The notes under the pieces: generated by a model
The model's input: only the letters and a program-made list of their open reading frames with translations
Databases searched by the model: none
What the model was told of the DNA's origin: nothing
Origin: an uncultured Lachnospiraceae bacterium
Lineage (GTDB): Bacteria; Bacillota; Clostridia; Lachnospirales; Lachnospiraceae
Direction: 5' to 3'
NCBI GenBank assembly: GCA_947623905.1
Contig: CANQHX010000002.1
Coordinates: 1 to 64,000 of the forward strand
DNA length: 64,000 nucleotides
Shown: piece by piece, positions 50,478 through 58,612 of the stretch
Numbering within the stretch: the stretch's first letter is position 1
How the letters are laid out: every line of letters starts with the position of its first letter
Made by a program: the position numbers and the translations under genes

Positions 50478-51683
50478 TCAGCTGTTGATCACAATGGCGA
50501 TCTTCAGTCCTTCCATGGCCAGGTTGGTCTCCAGGGCCTCGTTGATCTTCTCCAGAGGGAACCGGTGGGTGATCAGCTTGCTCATGGGAAGGCCGATGTC
50601 CTTGGCGCTCTTCAGGAAATCAAACGTAGTGGCGTAATCCCGCAGGGTGTACACCCAGGAACCCACCGTGGTGATCTCCTTGGAGCATATGTCAAAGTGG
50701 GGATTGATGGTAGCGTCCCCGCCGTTGATAAAGAAGCCCAATTCACAAAGACCGCCGCCGTTGCGGATGAATTTGTAAATGTTGGAGTGTGCCACGGGAG
50801 AACCGGTACACTGGAACGCGAAATCTGCCAGATAGCCGCCGAACGCGTTCTTTACCGCTTCCGTCAGGGCCTCGATGCCCTTGTGGTCCTTGAAGTTCAC
50901 CGTATTGCCGGCGCCCATCTCCTTTGCGAAGGAGAGCCGTTTCTCCTCGCCGTCCACAGCCACGATGTTCTGGATGCCCATGGTCTTTAAGATGGCGATG
51001 CAGATAAGGCCGATGGGGCCGCAGCCCTGTACCACTACCCTGCTGTTGAACCGGAGGATCCCGGTGGTCTTCGCCCGCTCCACCGCGTGGATCAGCACGG
51101 CGCAGGGCTCGATGAGGATCCGGCTGTCCAGATCCAGATCGCTTACGTTGAAGATGGTGGAGCCGCCCCGCACAAGGAGATAATCAGCAAACCATCCGTT
51201 CAAATGCACGTCGTCGTCAGGCAGGAGGCCGTACACGTCGGCGCCGCCTACGTTCTGCTTGTTTAAGTCAAACATGGTGATGTCAGGGTTGTCCTTGAAG
51301 ATCATGCAGGTAACTACCTTGTCACCCAGATGCAGATCTTTTCCGGCGGAATCCTTCTTTACATTCTTGCCCATCTTTACGATGGTGCCGGTGCCTTCAT
51401 GTCCCAGCACCACGGGGATGAGGCCGAAGGGATCCCGTTTGAACTCGTGGGCGTCTGTGCCGCACACGCCGCAGCCCTCCACCTTCACCAGCACGTCGTC
51501 ATCCCCCACCTCAGGGATAGCGTACTCCTGGATATCAAAGTGGCCGGTGGATGTGAGCATTGCCACACGGGACTTGGCGGGGATGGGGCCCACAGAAGCG
51601 CCGCCCGCCGAAGGCATGGAGCCGGAGCTGCGCATCTCTGCCAGCACCTGCTGCACGATACTCTCAATATTGTTCATATCCAT
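50478..51683 (-). CDS. Zinc-dependent alcohol dehydrogenase with N-terminal BMC-targeting peptide
   Basis: 401 residues. Residues 1-20 (MNNIESIVQQVLAEMRSS) form an amphipathic helix followed by a Gly/Ser/Pro-rich linker, as in cargo targeting signals. The catalytic domain is a medium-chain zinc dehydrogenase: GCGVCGTDAHEF (Zn Cys), GHEGTGTI (His/Glu), Rossmann motif VQGCGPIGLICIA (about 190-205) and a probable NAD-binding VDGEEKRLS. It would reduce the aldehyde to an alcohol (1,2-propanediol or 1-propanol) and reoxidise NADH made by the aldehyde dehydrogenase inside the shell. Direct sequence support for family and signal; the substrate is inferred. Confidence 0.88.
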   Translation of the reverse strand: MDMNNIESIVQQVLAEMRSSGSMPSAGGASVGPIPAKSRVAMLTSTGHFDIQEYAIPEVGDDDVLVKVEGCGVCGTDAHEFKRDPFGLIPVVLGHEGTGTIVKMGKNVKKDSAGKDLHLGDKVVTCMIFKDNPDITMFDLNKQNVGGADVYGLLPDDDVHLNGWFADYLLVRGGSTIFNVSDLDLDSRILIEPCAVLIHAVERAKTTGILRFNSRVVVQGCGPIGLICIAILKTMGIQNIVAVDGEEKRLSFAKEMGAGNTVNFKDHKGIEALTEAVKNAFGGYLADFAFQCTGSPVAHSNIYKFIRNGGGLCELGFFINGGDATINPHFDICSKEITTVGSWVYTLRDYATTFDFLKSAKDIGLPMSKLITHRFPLEKINEALETNLAMEGLKIAIVINS

Positions 51684-51724
51684 ACTCTGTTCTCCAATCC
51701 GCTGTCTTTACAGCATTTACTTTC

Positions 51725-53134
51725 CTACCGGATGCACAGCGCGTCGCACATGACGCATCTTCTGCTCTTGGTAAAGGTCTTGGCGGAGGTGAGTCCCTCG
51801 CCGGTACGGCTGCAGATGGTAAAGGTAGGATACCCTTCGCCGCCGAAGCCCAACGCCGCGTAGGAAGGGCCGTTCTTCACGAAGATAGCCGTATCCAGCG
51901 CCTTGCCGTATCTGGTAAGGTTCTGTACGTTGGTGGAATGCATGTGAGCGGAATGGCGGTTGCCGTGCTCCAGTTCCACAGCGGTCTCAATGCCCTCGTC
52001 CACATCCTTTACCCGGACGATACCCAGAATAGGCATCATCAGCTCCGTATCGATAAGGGGATGCTTCTTGTCCCCCTCGAAGATGATGCAGCGCACGTCG
52101 GGACCGGCCTCCACGCCGATCATGCCCAAAAGCACCTTTGCGCTCCGGCCCACGCACTTACGGTTTAAGATGCGCTTGCCATTCTTCTCTACCAGCACCG
52201 TCTTCACAAGCCTGTCCACTTCATCGTCGCTGGCATAATAGCAGCCGGTCTGCTTCATGCAGGAGATCAGCTCGTCGGCGATGGAATCCACCGCCACCAC
52301 TTCTTTCTCCGCGATGCAGGGCAGGTTGTTGTCAAATGTACATCCGTTTACGATATCCTCTGCCGCCTTGGGGATGTTGGCCGTCTCATCCACCAGTACG
52401 GGGGGATTGCCGGCGCCGGCGCCCATGGCCCGCTTGCCGGAAGACAGCACCGTGGTCACCACGCCGGGACCGCCGGTAGCCACCAGAAGGCTGATATCTT
52501 TATGTTTGAATATAGTCTGGCTCACCTCGATGCTGGGCTCGGCTACCGCCACCGCCAGATTGGCGGGGCCGCCTACCTCCACGCAGGCCCGGTTCACCAG
52601 GTCAATGGCCATATTGGATACGTTCTTCGCGCCGGGATGGGGCGCGAACACCACCGAGTTTCCGGCGGCCAGCATACCGATGGTATTGCACAGCACCGTC
52701 TCGGAAGGATTGGTGGAAGGGGTCACGGCGCCGATCACGCCGAAGGGTCCCTGCTCCACAAGAGTCAGGCCCCGGTCGCCGGACCACGCCTGTGTGGACA
52801 GATCCTCCGTGCCGGGGGTCTTCTCCGCCACCAGCTGATGCTTCAGGATCTTGTGGCCCACATTTCCCATGCCGGTCTCCTTCACGCCCAGCTCCGCAAA
52901 GGCTCTGGCATTTTCCATGATCTTTTTGCGGATATTGGCGATGATCTTCTCCCTAAACTCCAGGGGCATGGGCTGGATCTCCTTCTGTGCCTTCTTCGCG
53001 GCGGCGATGGCGTCTTCTACATTGTCAAAGATGCCCATGAGCTGCCCGCCGCCCTGTGCGGATCCGGTATTGGCCTGAATGCCGTTTATGACGTCACGAA
53101 CAATTCTCTGAATCTCCTGTTCATTCAAAGCCAT
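51725..53134 (-). CDS. CoA-acylating aldehyde dehydrogenase with BMC-targeting peptide (PduP-like)
   Basis: 469 residues, typical for PduP/EutE. The N-terminal LNEQEIQRIVRDVINGIQ is an amphipathic targeting helix. Core motifs: VGVIGAVTPSTNPSE-like region (GPFGVIGAVTPSTNPSET), the catalytic Cys in FDNNLPCIAEKE (about 270) and the cofactor-binding KSVV-type segments further along. It oxidises an aldehyde to acyl-CoA with NAD+ and CoA, then PduL makes the acyl-phosphate. It follows the aldolase (69 bp) whose product it would use. Confidence 0.93.
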   Translation of the reverse strand: MALNEQEIQRIVRDVINGIQANTGSAQGGGQLMGIFDNVEDAIAAAKKAQKEIQPMPLEFREKIIANIRKKIMENARAFAELGVKETGMGNVGHKILKHQLVAEKTPGTEDLSTQAWSGDRGLTLVEQGPFGVIGAVTPSTNPSETVLCNTIGMLAAGNSVVFAPHPGAKNVSNMAIDLVNRACVEVGGPANLAVAVAEPSIEVSQTIFKHKDISLLVATGGPGVVTTVLSSGKRAMGAGAGNPPVLVDETANIPKAAEDIVNGCTFDNNLPCIAEKEVVAVDSIADELISCMKQTGCYYASDDEVDRLVKTVLVEKNGKRILNRKCVGRSAKVLLGMIGVEAGPDVRCIIFEGDKKHPLIDTELMMPILGIVRVKDVDEGIETAVELEHGNRHSAHMHSTNVQNLTRYGKALDTAIFVKNGPSYAALGFGGEGYPTFTICSRTGEGLTSAKTFTKSRRCVMCDALCIR

Positions 53135-53154
53135 TCATATACCTCCTGTCTTGC

Positions 53155-53179
53155 CGAGTTTGCCGTCAGGCAAATCTCG
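53155..53179 (-). repeat. Small inverted repeat resembling the 4-kb repeat
   Basis: CGAGTTTGCC-gtca-GGCAAATCTCG between the aldolase and ALDH genes. It resembles the GATTTTGCC/GGCAAAATC hairpin of the 3987-4114 repeats. It may be a processing or partial termination site that sets the ratio of aldolase to downstream genes. Confidence 0.55.
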
Positions 53180-53203
53180 CCGAGAATAACGCGCCGCGTT
53201 TTC

Positions 53204-54010
53204 TCATTTCATCTGCGCTAAAATCTTCTTTGTCACTTCCGCAACCAGCTTCTCCACGTCCGCGTCACTTGCGCCTGCAGCGCTCTCGCCGTGGCAGCCG
53301 TGGCAGCCGCCGCCGCACTTGCCACCCAGCTCCGCGCACAGATTTGCGGGATGCTTGCCGGGAAGACCGAACTGACGGCGGATCTCATACAGGCGGAGCA
53401 CCTGCTCATGGGACAGAGCCTTGGGGCCGCCCAGCTGACGTGCCTTGTACAGCAGCTCGGCGTAAAATTCAAGAGACTCCATCTTGTGATATGCGGACAG
53501 CAGATCCACGCTGTAGGACAGCGCGCCGTGGTTCTCCAGCAGCACCGCGTCATAGTAAGGCAGGTACTTCTCTACCGCGTCGGGGATCTCCGTTGTGGAA
53601 GGAGTGCCGTACTCGGCGATGGGTACGCAGCCCAGGGCAATGACTGCCTCCGGCATGATAGGCTCAGTAAGAGGGATGCCTGCAATGGCAAAAGCGGTAG
53701 CAAAGGTAGGATGGGCATGTACCACAGAGCCTACGTCCGGTCTGCACTTGTACACGCGCATATGCATCTTGATCTCTGAAGAAGGCTTGAAATTGCCGTT
53801 TGCCTGGATCACATTGCCCTCCTTGTCCACCTTGCAGATGTACTCAGGGGTCATAAATCCCTTGGACACGCCGGTAGGCGTACATAAAAACTCATTGTCA
53901 TTGAGTTTTACGGAGATGTTGCCGTCATTGGCGGCAACCATGTTTCTGTCGTAGATCCTCTTACCGATCTCGCAGATCTGCTTTTTGATTTCAAATTCGT
54001 TTACTGCCAT
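53204..54010 (-). CDS. Class II fuculose/rhamnulose-1-phosphate aldolase with C-terminal BMC-targeting peptide
   Basis: 268 residues. Class II (Zn) aldolase fold: VVAANDGNISVKL (phosphate-binding start), HAHPT (Zn His pair about 98-100), the catalytic Glu region and ENHGAL. Residues ~220-245 form a Cys/His-rich linker (GGKCGGGCHGCHGES) and residues ~248-268 an amphipathic helix, DADVEKLVAEVTKKILAQMK. The latter resembles BMC-targeting signals but at the C-terminus. The enzyme cleaves L-fuculose-1-P or L-rhamnulose-1-P to DHAP and lactaldehyde. It heads the operon with a sigma-A promoter 55 bp upstream. The sugar preference (fuculose versus rhamnulose) is not decided. Confidence 0.9.
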   Translation of the reverse strand: MAVNEFEIKKQICEIGKRIYDRNMVAANDGNISVKLNDNEFLCTPTGVSKGFMTPEYICKVDKEGNVIQANGNFKPSSEIKMHMRVYKCRPDVGSVVHAHPTFATAFAIAGIPLTEPIMPEAVIALGCVPIAEYGTPSTTEIPDAVEKYLPYYDAVLLENHGALSYSVDLLSAYHKMESLEFYAELLYKARQLGGPKALSHEQVLRLYEIRRQFGLPGKHPANLCAELGGKCGGGCHGCHGESAAGASDADVEKLVAEVTKKILAQMK

Positions 54011-54064
54011 TGAAACTTCCTCCTTATATGTTTGTTTATGTTGTTTTTTTTGTGTTTTGCTAAT

Positions 54065-54093
54065 ATTCTATCATTTTACCGACATTTTTGCAA
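54065..54093 (-). promoter_or_regulatory. Sigma-A promoter of the BMC operon
   Basis: Minus strand: TTGCAA (54093-54088), 17-bp spacer, TAGAAT (54070-54065). The leader is about 48 nt and AAGGAGG is 7 nt from the aldolase start. The 54011-54238 gap has no gene and no cre-like site was recognised. Confidence 0.65.
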
Positions 54094-54238
54094 TAGATTT
54101 CTAAACTTTTTGTTACAAATCATTTTTTTGCGAAAAACGGCCTGTTTTCCTTATTTTAAGGGGATTCCCGCATGTTATGTAACCTCTCTCCCACGGCTTT
54201 TCCAAAAATCAACACAAAGCCACATGACCCAACAGTTT

Positions 54239-55378
54239 TCAGGGGCGATAATGCGATTTCCCATACATTCTTCCCAGCTGGGGCTGCCCCATGGCGAACA
54301 ATGCCCGGTTGATCTGATGGATATCATAGATCCCGTTCTCAAGAAAATACCACAGGATCACGTCAGATCTTCTGGCCGCGCTGAAGGAATATCCCGCGCT
54401 CTGAAGAAGGTCCCGTGTCTCGTCAATAGACAGGCCCAGCCCCACCGCCCAGGCCATCACCTCCTGGATGTCCGGTACCGGAGGCCTGCGCCGGTAATAC
54501 ACCTTTATATCCCCCGGCCTGAGGTTGGCTCCCGCGCAGACCGCTCCGGATGTGGCTCTTTTCTGCTCCATATGCCGCATAAGCTGCCGGGCAAACATGC
54601 TGCCGTCCTTTTTCCGGCTCCCCGCCTCTTCCGACGGCCGTTTCTCCTCTGTTTTCCGGGACTTTCCGCCGCCGGAACGGAGAAACGCGTTCACGTCGAT
54701 CTCCTTTCCCAGCAGGTCCAGACGGGGCTCCTCCCGCAGGGTCGCCACCTGCTCCCTGTCGGCGCTGCGGTACAGTGCCAGCAGCTCCCGGAACTCTCTG
54801 TCCAGGCCGCCGGGCTGCGCTGCCCGGGATGTCCTTTCCGGAGAATGATCCTCGAAATAATATTCCAGATAGAAATCCAGATTTTTTTTGATCTGTTCAT
54901 TTAAAAACACCTGGCCGGCGTCCTCCGCGACAAGCCATATCTCCATGGGAGAATGGGACAGCTGACGGGCCACGCACTGTATCAGCACATCCATGGCCTC
55001 CTCCCCGGGATATCCGTGGATCCCCACAGACAAAAGGGGCAGGGCAACGCTTCTGCACTGTCTGGAACGTGCCGCGCGGAACACCGCGTTGTAGGTGTCC
55101 TCCAGTTCCCGCCGTTCTTCTCTTTTCCCGCCGTGCCACACGGGTCCCACCGCGTGGATCACGTATCTGGCAGGCAGCCGGTAGCCCGGCGTGATCACCG
55201 CATGCCCCGTCCCGCATCGCCCGATACGCCTGCAGGCGGCCTCCATGCGCTCTGCGCCGGCCGCCAGAAAAATATCCTGGCAGATGCCGCCGGTCATTCG
55301 CAGCTTATAATTTGCCATGTTTACAATGGCGTCCGTCTTCATTTTTGTAATATCGGTTTTTACGATCCGAAAGGGCAT
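54239..55378 (-). CDS. Macro-domain protein (ADP-ribose-binding) with helical C-terminal region
   Basis: 379 residues. Residues 1-~165 are a macro domain: DAIVNMANYKLRMTGGI (the family Asn/Gly motif appears as VNMANYKL), GTGHAVITPGYRLPARYVIHAVGP and ALPLLSVGIHGYPGEEA. It binds ADP-ribose or removes it from proteins. The C-terminal ~200 residues have an arginine- and glutamate-rich linker followed by helices (VMAWAVGLGLSIDETRDLLQS, AARRSDVILWYFLENGIYD) that resemble the small helical domain seen in other Firmicutes macro proteins of this type. It is between the SseB-like gene (41 bp upstream) and the BMC operon, and is probably not part of the latter. Confidence 0.85.
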   Translation of the reverse strand: MPFRIVKTDITKMKTDAIVNMANYKLRMTGGICQDIFLAAGAERMEAACRRIGRCGTGHAVITPGYRLPARYVIHAVGPVWHGGKREERRELEDTYNAVFRAARSRQCRSVALPLLSVGIHGYPGEEAMDVLIQCVARQLSHSPMEIWLVAEDAGQVFLNEQIKKNLDFYLEYYFEDHSPERTSRAAQPGGLDREFRELLALYRSADREQVATLREEPRLDLLGKEIDVNAFLRSGGGKSRKTEEKRPSEEAGSRKKDGSMFARQLMRHMEQKRATSGAVCAGANLRPGDIKVYYRRRPPVPDIQEVMAWAVGLGLSIDETRDLLQSAGYSFSAARRSDVILWYFLENGIYDIHQINRALFAMGQPQLGRMYGKSHYRP

Positions 55379-55419
55379 GTATGCTCCGTTCCGCCTCCGG
55401 CACGGACAGCGCGGCCTAC

Positions 55420-56229
55420 TTACGCATTTCCGCGGGCGCCGCTGCCGCCGGGGCTGAAATTTTTCTTTACATGTTCGTACTGAGGCCGCTCCATGAGGAG
55501 ATTGCAGCCCAGAGGATTGATCATATACCCCTTCAGCCTGGAATACATGAACTTATCCAGATCCCAGAACGGCACGATGAGGCACTCCAGCTGTTTCTGC
55601 TGGCTGTACTTTACAAATTCCATGGCATCGGTAAACAGAGGCTGGAACAGGTTGCCCTCTTTGTCCCGTATGGTAAGCATCTCCACCTGCCGTCTGGAAG
55701 GGTCCTGGCTCTGGCTGCCGTTTTGGATCATTTTGTAGGGGATGAGGAAGGACGTCTTTGCCAGGTTTGTCATGACCTCCTCCTCCATAGCCGCCAGACC
55801 GCGCTTTTGCTCCGCCGGAACCGGCCGCCGCACCTCCTGAAGAAAATAAAGCATGGGCAGCTGGAGCCTGGCGTTCTGCAGCTGCATCATGCGGGACGGC
55901 ATGGAAGCATAGTCCGGCTTTTTCGCCAGCTCCGACAGGCTGAAGGTCTTCTCCTCCCCGCCCATATTCAGCAGCACGCCGTCCACGCCGATATAATACA
56001 TACCCGTGAAGAACTGGGTATACTGGGCCTTTTTGCACTCTACGCAGCGCACCGGACGCTTTTCCTCGGCAAACTGCCCGGCGCAGGCGTCGTAGTTTTC
56101 CTTTTTGTCAAATACCAGCAGAAGGTCATAGGCCGTGTCCGGCTGCTGGTATACATAAGGCATGCTGGTGCATGCCGAATACATCACATAGATCTGATCT
56201 GTCTGTTCCAGAGGTTTCAAAAACCCCAC
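55420..56229 (-). CDS. SseB-like protein
   Basis: 269 residues if the GTG at 56229 is used; a TTG at 56220 has better spacing from the AGGAG site and is a likelier start. Sequence LFQPLFTDAMEFVKYSQQKQ, VPFWDLDKFMYSRLKGYMIN near the C-terminus matches the SseB N-terminal domain family. The N-terminal half (IYVMYSACTSMPYVYQQPDT, LLVFDKKENYDACAG) may be a divergent second copy. The function of this family in Firmicutes is unclear. Cotranscribed with the macro-domain gene. Confidence 0.65.
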   Translation of the reverse strand: MGFLKPLEQTDQIYVMYSACTSMPYVYQQPDTAYDLLLVFDKKENYDACAGQFAEEKRPVRCVECKKAQYTQFFTGMYYIGVDGVLLNMGGEEKTFSLSELAKKPDYASMPSRMMQLQNARLQLPMLYFLQEVRRPVPAEQKRGLAAMEEEVMTNLAKTSFLIPYKMIQNGSQSQDPSRRQVEMLTIRDKEGNLFQPLFTDAMEFVKYSQQKQLECLIVPFWDLDKFMYSRLKGYMINPLGCNLLMERPQYEHVKKNFSPGGSGARGNA

Positions 56230-56255
56230 GCTCCTTTACATAATATCTGCCTTTC

Positions 56256-56284
56256 AGTATACATGAAAAACCCTTTTGATACAA
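56256..56284 (-). promoter_or_regulatory. Sigma-A promoter of the SseB/macro-domain operon
   Basis: TTGTAT (56284-56279), 17-bp spacer, TATACT (56261-56256) on the minus strand, about 30 bp before the start. Confidence 0.6.
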
Positions 56285-56292
56285 TACTTTGA

Positions 56293-56412
56293 CAGAAAAT
56301 CCCTCCTGCGGTATCATTAAGCATCGGCCTGAAAACGACATTTCCCTTCCTGATGACCGTCGTCGGCGCGGCGCTGTACTTTATCCTCTCCAACTTCACG
56401 GACTACTGCTGA
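56293..56412 (+). pseudogene. Possible C-terminal remnant of a membrane protein
   Basis: A 39-codon open frame on the plus strand (no start codon) ending TTTPFLMTV-like: LKTTFPFLMTVVGAALYFI then LSNFTDYC and a TGA. It reads as a single hydrophobic helix with a short tail, as at the end of a membrane protein. It could be a decayed gene or chance; treat as tentative. The rest of 56230-56511 holds the SseB promoter and a hairpin. Confidence 0.3.
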
Positions 56413-56416
56413 ATAA

Positions 56417-56473
56417 GGCCGGAAGATCCGCGCGTTCGCCCCACAGGGCTTTAACAGCGCGGATCCTCCGGCC
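56417..56473. repeat. Long imperfect hairpin downstream of the purine permease
   Basis: 17-bp arms GGCCGGAAGATCCGCGC and its near complement (56417-56433 and 56457-56473, one mismatch), 23-nt loop. No T run on either side, so it is not a classic terminator. It follows the permease stop by about 40 bp on the minus strand and may protect the mRNA 3' end. Confidence 0.6.
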
Positions 56474-56511
56474 ATTGTAATTTCTATCGTTACTTTATAC
56501 TGCCGATCCTT

Positions 56512-57873
56512 TTACAGGAAGATATATTTCAGAATGAACAGCACCGCCAGAACATACATGAGAGGCGTTACCTTCTTTGCCTTGCCGCAGATGGCATTGA
56601 GCACTACATAGGAGATAATGCCGATGGAAATACCCTCGGAAATGCTGTAGAACAGCGGCATAGCGATGATGCAGAGGTATGCGGGGATCGCTTCCGTCAT
56701 ATTGTCCTCGGTAAACTTAATATCCGTGATCGCCCCAAACATCAGGAAGCCCACCATGATCAGCGCCGGAGCGGTGGCAAAGGAAGGGATCGCCGTAAAG
56801 ATGGGGGAGAACAGGGTAGCTGCCAAAAACAACAGGCCGGTCACAAGAGCGGTAAGGCCGGTGCGTCCGCCCACTGCCACGCCTGCGGAAGACTCCACAA
56901 ATGTGGTGGTAGTGGAAGTACCCAGCACAGCGCCTGCCGTAGTGGCTATGGCGTCGGACAAAAGAGCAGGCTTGATGCCGGGCAGATGGCCTTCTTCATC
57001 CAGCATATCCGCCTTAGTCGCCACGCCGATGAGAGTGCCCAGTGTATCAAAAATATCCACAAACAGGAAAGAGAATATAACGATGATAAAGTTGATGATG
57101 CCCACGGAACTGAAATCCACATGGAAGCACTGTCCGAAGGTGTTGCCCAGAGCGGAAAAATCAACGCTGACGACACCGGCGGGGAACAGGCTGTAATATC
57201 CCGCGTCGGGAGCCGGTACGTAGATCCCCACCAGCTGACAGAGCATGCCCAGCACCCAGGTAGCCACGATGCCGATAAGGATAGCGCCTTTCACTCTCTT
57301 TATGTACAGAATGGCTGTGATGAACAGTCCGATCACCGCCAGCAGAGCGCAGATACCGGACGTATTAAAATTGTCCACAAAGCTGGTGATGGTCACCAGT
57401 GTGGAGGAGGCCACGGAAAGTCCCGCGTTCTGCAGACCGATAAAGGCGATGAACATGCCGATACCTACCGACACGCCTTTTTTCAGGTTCATGGGAATAG
57501 CGTTGAAGATCGCTTCCCGCACATTGGTCAGAGACAGCAGAACAAAAATGAGGCCTTCCACGAACACGGCCAGCAGCGCAACCTGCCAGGAAGCGATACC
57601 GCCGATGACAACGGTGTAGGCAAGATACGCGTTCAGTCCCATGCCGGCCGACAGGGCAAAGGGCATATTGGCCAGAAACGCCATGCACAGGGTGCCGATA
57701 AAGGACGCCAGAGCCGTGGCGATCAGCACCGCGTTGGGATCCATCCCCGCGTCGCCCAGGATGCTGGGATTCACAGCCAGGATGTACGCCATGGTCATAA
57801 ACGTGGTGATACCGGCCATGATCTCTGTTTTCACATCCGTGTTGTGTGCCTTCAGCTTAAACAGTTTTTCCAT
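56512..57873 (-). CDS. NCS2-family guanine/hypoxanthine permease (PbuG/PbuO, AzgA-like)
   Basis: 453 residues, 12-14 hydrophobic segments. FMTMAYILAVNPSILGDAG near the N-terminus and the TM regions FVDIFDTLGTLIGVA and GTSTTTTFVESSAGVAVGGRTGL are signatures of the AzgA/PbuG (COG2252) group of proton-coupled purine transporters. It follows the adenine phosphoribosyltransferase gene by 56 bp, which makes a purine-salvage pair. No purine riboswitch was seen upstream of the operon. Confidence 0.9.
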   Translation of the reverse strand: MEKLFKLKAHNTDVKTEIMAGITTFMTMAYILAVNPSILGDAGMDPNAVLIATALASFIGTLCMAFLANMPFALSAGMGLNAYLAYTVVIGGIASWQVALLAVFVEGLIFVLLSLTNVREAIFNAIPMNLKKGVSVGIGMFIAFIGLQNAGLSVASSTLVTITSFVDNFNTSGICALLAVIGLFITAILYIKRVKGAILIGIVATWVLGMLCQLVGIYVPAPDAGYYSLFPAGVVSVDFSALGNTFGQCFHVDFSSVGIINFIIVIFSFLFVDIFDTLGTLIGVATKADMLDEEGHLPGIKPALLSDAIATTAGAVLGTSTTTTFVESSAGVAVGGRTGLTALVTGLLFLAATLFSPIFTAIPSFATAPALIMVGFLMFGAITDIKFTEDNMTEAIPAYLCIIAMPLFYSISEGISIGIISYVVLNAICGKAKKVTPLMYVLAVLFILKYIFL

Positions 57874-57929
57874 TTTTTCCTCTTTTCTGCGGCATTTGCG
57901 CCGCTCTCTCTTACGTTTGCTGAGTGCCT

Positions 57930-58454
57930 TTATTTTCCGTCGTATGCGATCACAGTGTCCAGATCATAGCCTTCCAGCAGCTCCCGGCCTTTCAGGCCCC
58001 GAAGCTCCATGAGGCAGACGATCTTTACCACCTGGGCGCCCAGCTCCTCCAGAAGCTCTGCCGCCGCCCTGATGGTGCCGCCGGTGGCGATGAGGTCGTC
58101 TATGAGCACTACCTTCATGCCCGGCGTCACGTCGTCCTTGTGGATCTCGATCACTGCGCTTCCATACTCCAGATCATACTCCTTCTCCACTGTGGCCCGG
58201 GGCAGCTTGCCCTTCTTGCGCACAGGGATGAACGGCTTGTGGAGATTGTAGGCGATGGGCATGCCAAAGAGGAAGCCTCTGGATTCCAGCGCCACCACCG
58301 CGTCAAATTCCACTCCGTCCAGACATGCCTGCATCTCGTCCACAGCCGCCTGCAGTCCGTCAGGATGTCCGATCACCGTCGTAATGTCTCTGAAGATAAT
58401 TCCTTTCTCCGGAAAATCCGGAATGCTTGTCACATACTGTTCCGCCTTGCTCAT
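57930..58454 (-). CDS. apt: Adenine phosphoribosyltransferase
   Basis: 174 residues, normal for Apt. PRPP-binding motif VVLIDDLIATGGT (about 117-129), plus FPEKGIIFRDIT (about 13-24) and ALESRGFLFG, are intact. It converts adenine and PRPP to AMP in the cytoplasm. Followed by a purine permease in the same operon. The promoter is 100 bp upstream. No other salvage gene is present. Confidence 0.95.
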   Translation of the reverse strand: MSKAEQYVTSIPDFPEKGIIFRDITTVIGHPDGLQAAVDEMQACLDGVEFDAVVALESRGFLFGMPIAYNLHKPFIPVRKKGKLPRATVEKEYDLEYGSAVIEIHKDDVTPGMKVVLIDDLIATGGTIRAAAELLEELGAQVVKIVCLMELRGLKGRELLEGYDLDTVIAYDGK

Positions 58455-58554
58455 CTGTTTTCTGTCCTTTCTGTTATTTTTTCAGATTACCGAAAATGCC
58501 CCGGATGAAATCCCGGCTTACTTCCCTGTTCTTTCATCTCTATATTTCGTTCCC

Positions 58555-58583
58555 ATTATATCATTATTTCCATATAATAACAA
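58555..58583 (-). promoter_or_regulatory. Sigma-A promoter of the apt operon
   Basis: TTGTTA (58583-58578), 17-bp spacer, TATAAT (58560-58555) on the minus strand. Leader about 95 nt. Confidence 0.7.
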
Positions 58584-58612
58584 TATTTTTGCGTGAATAA
58601 GTGGAGGGCGGC

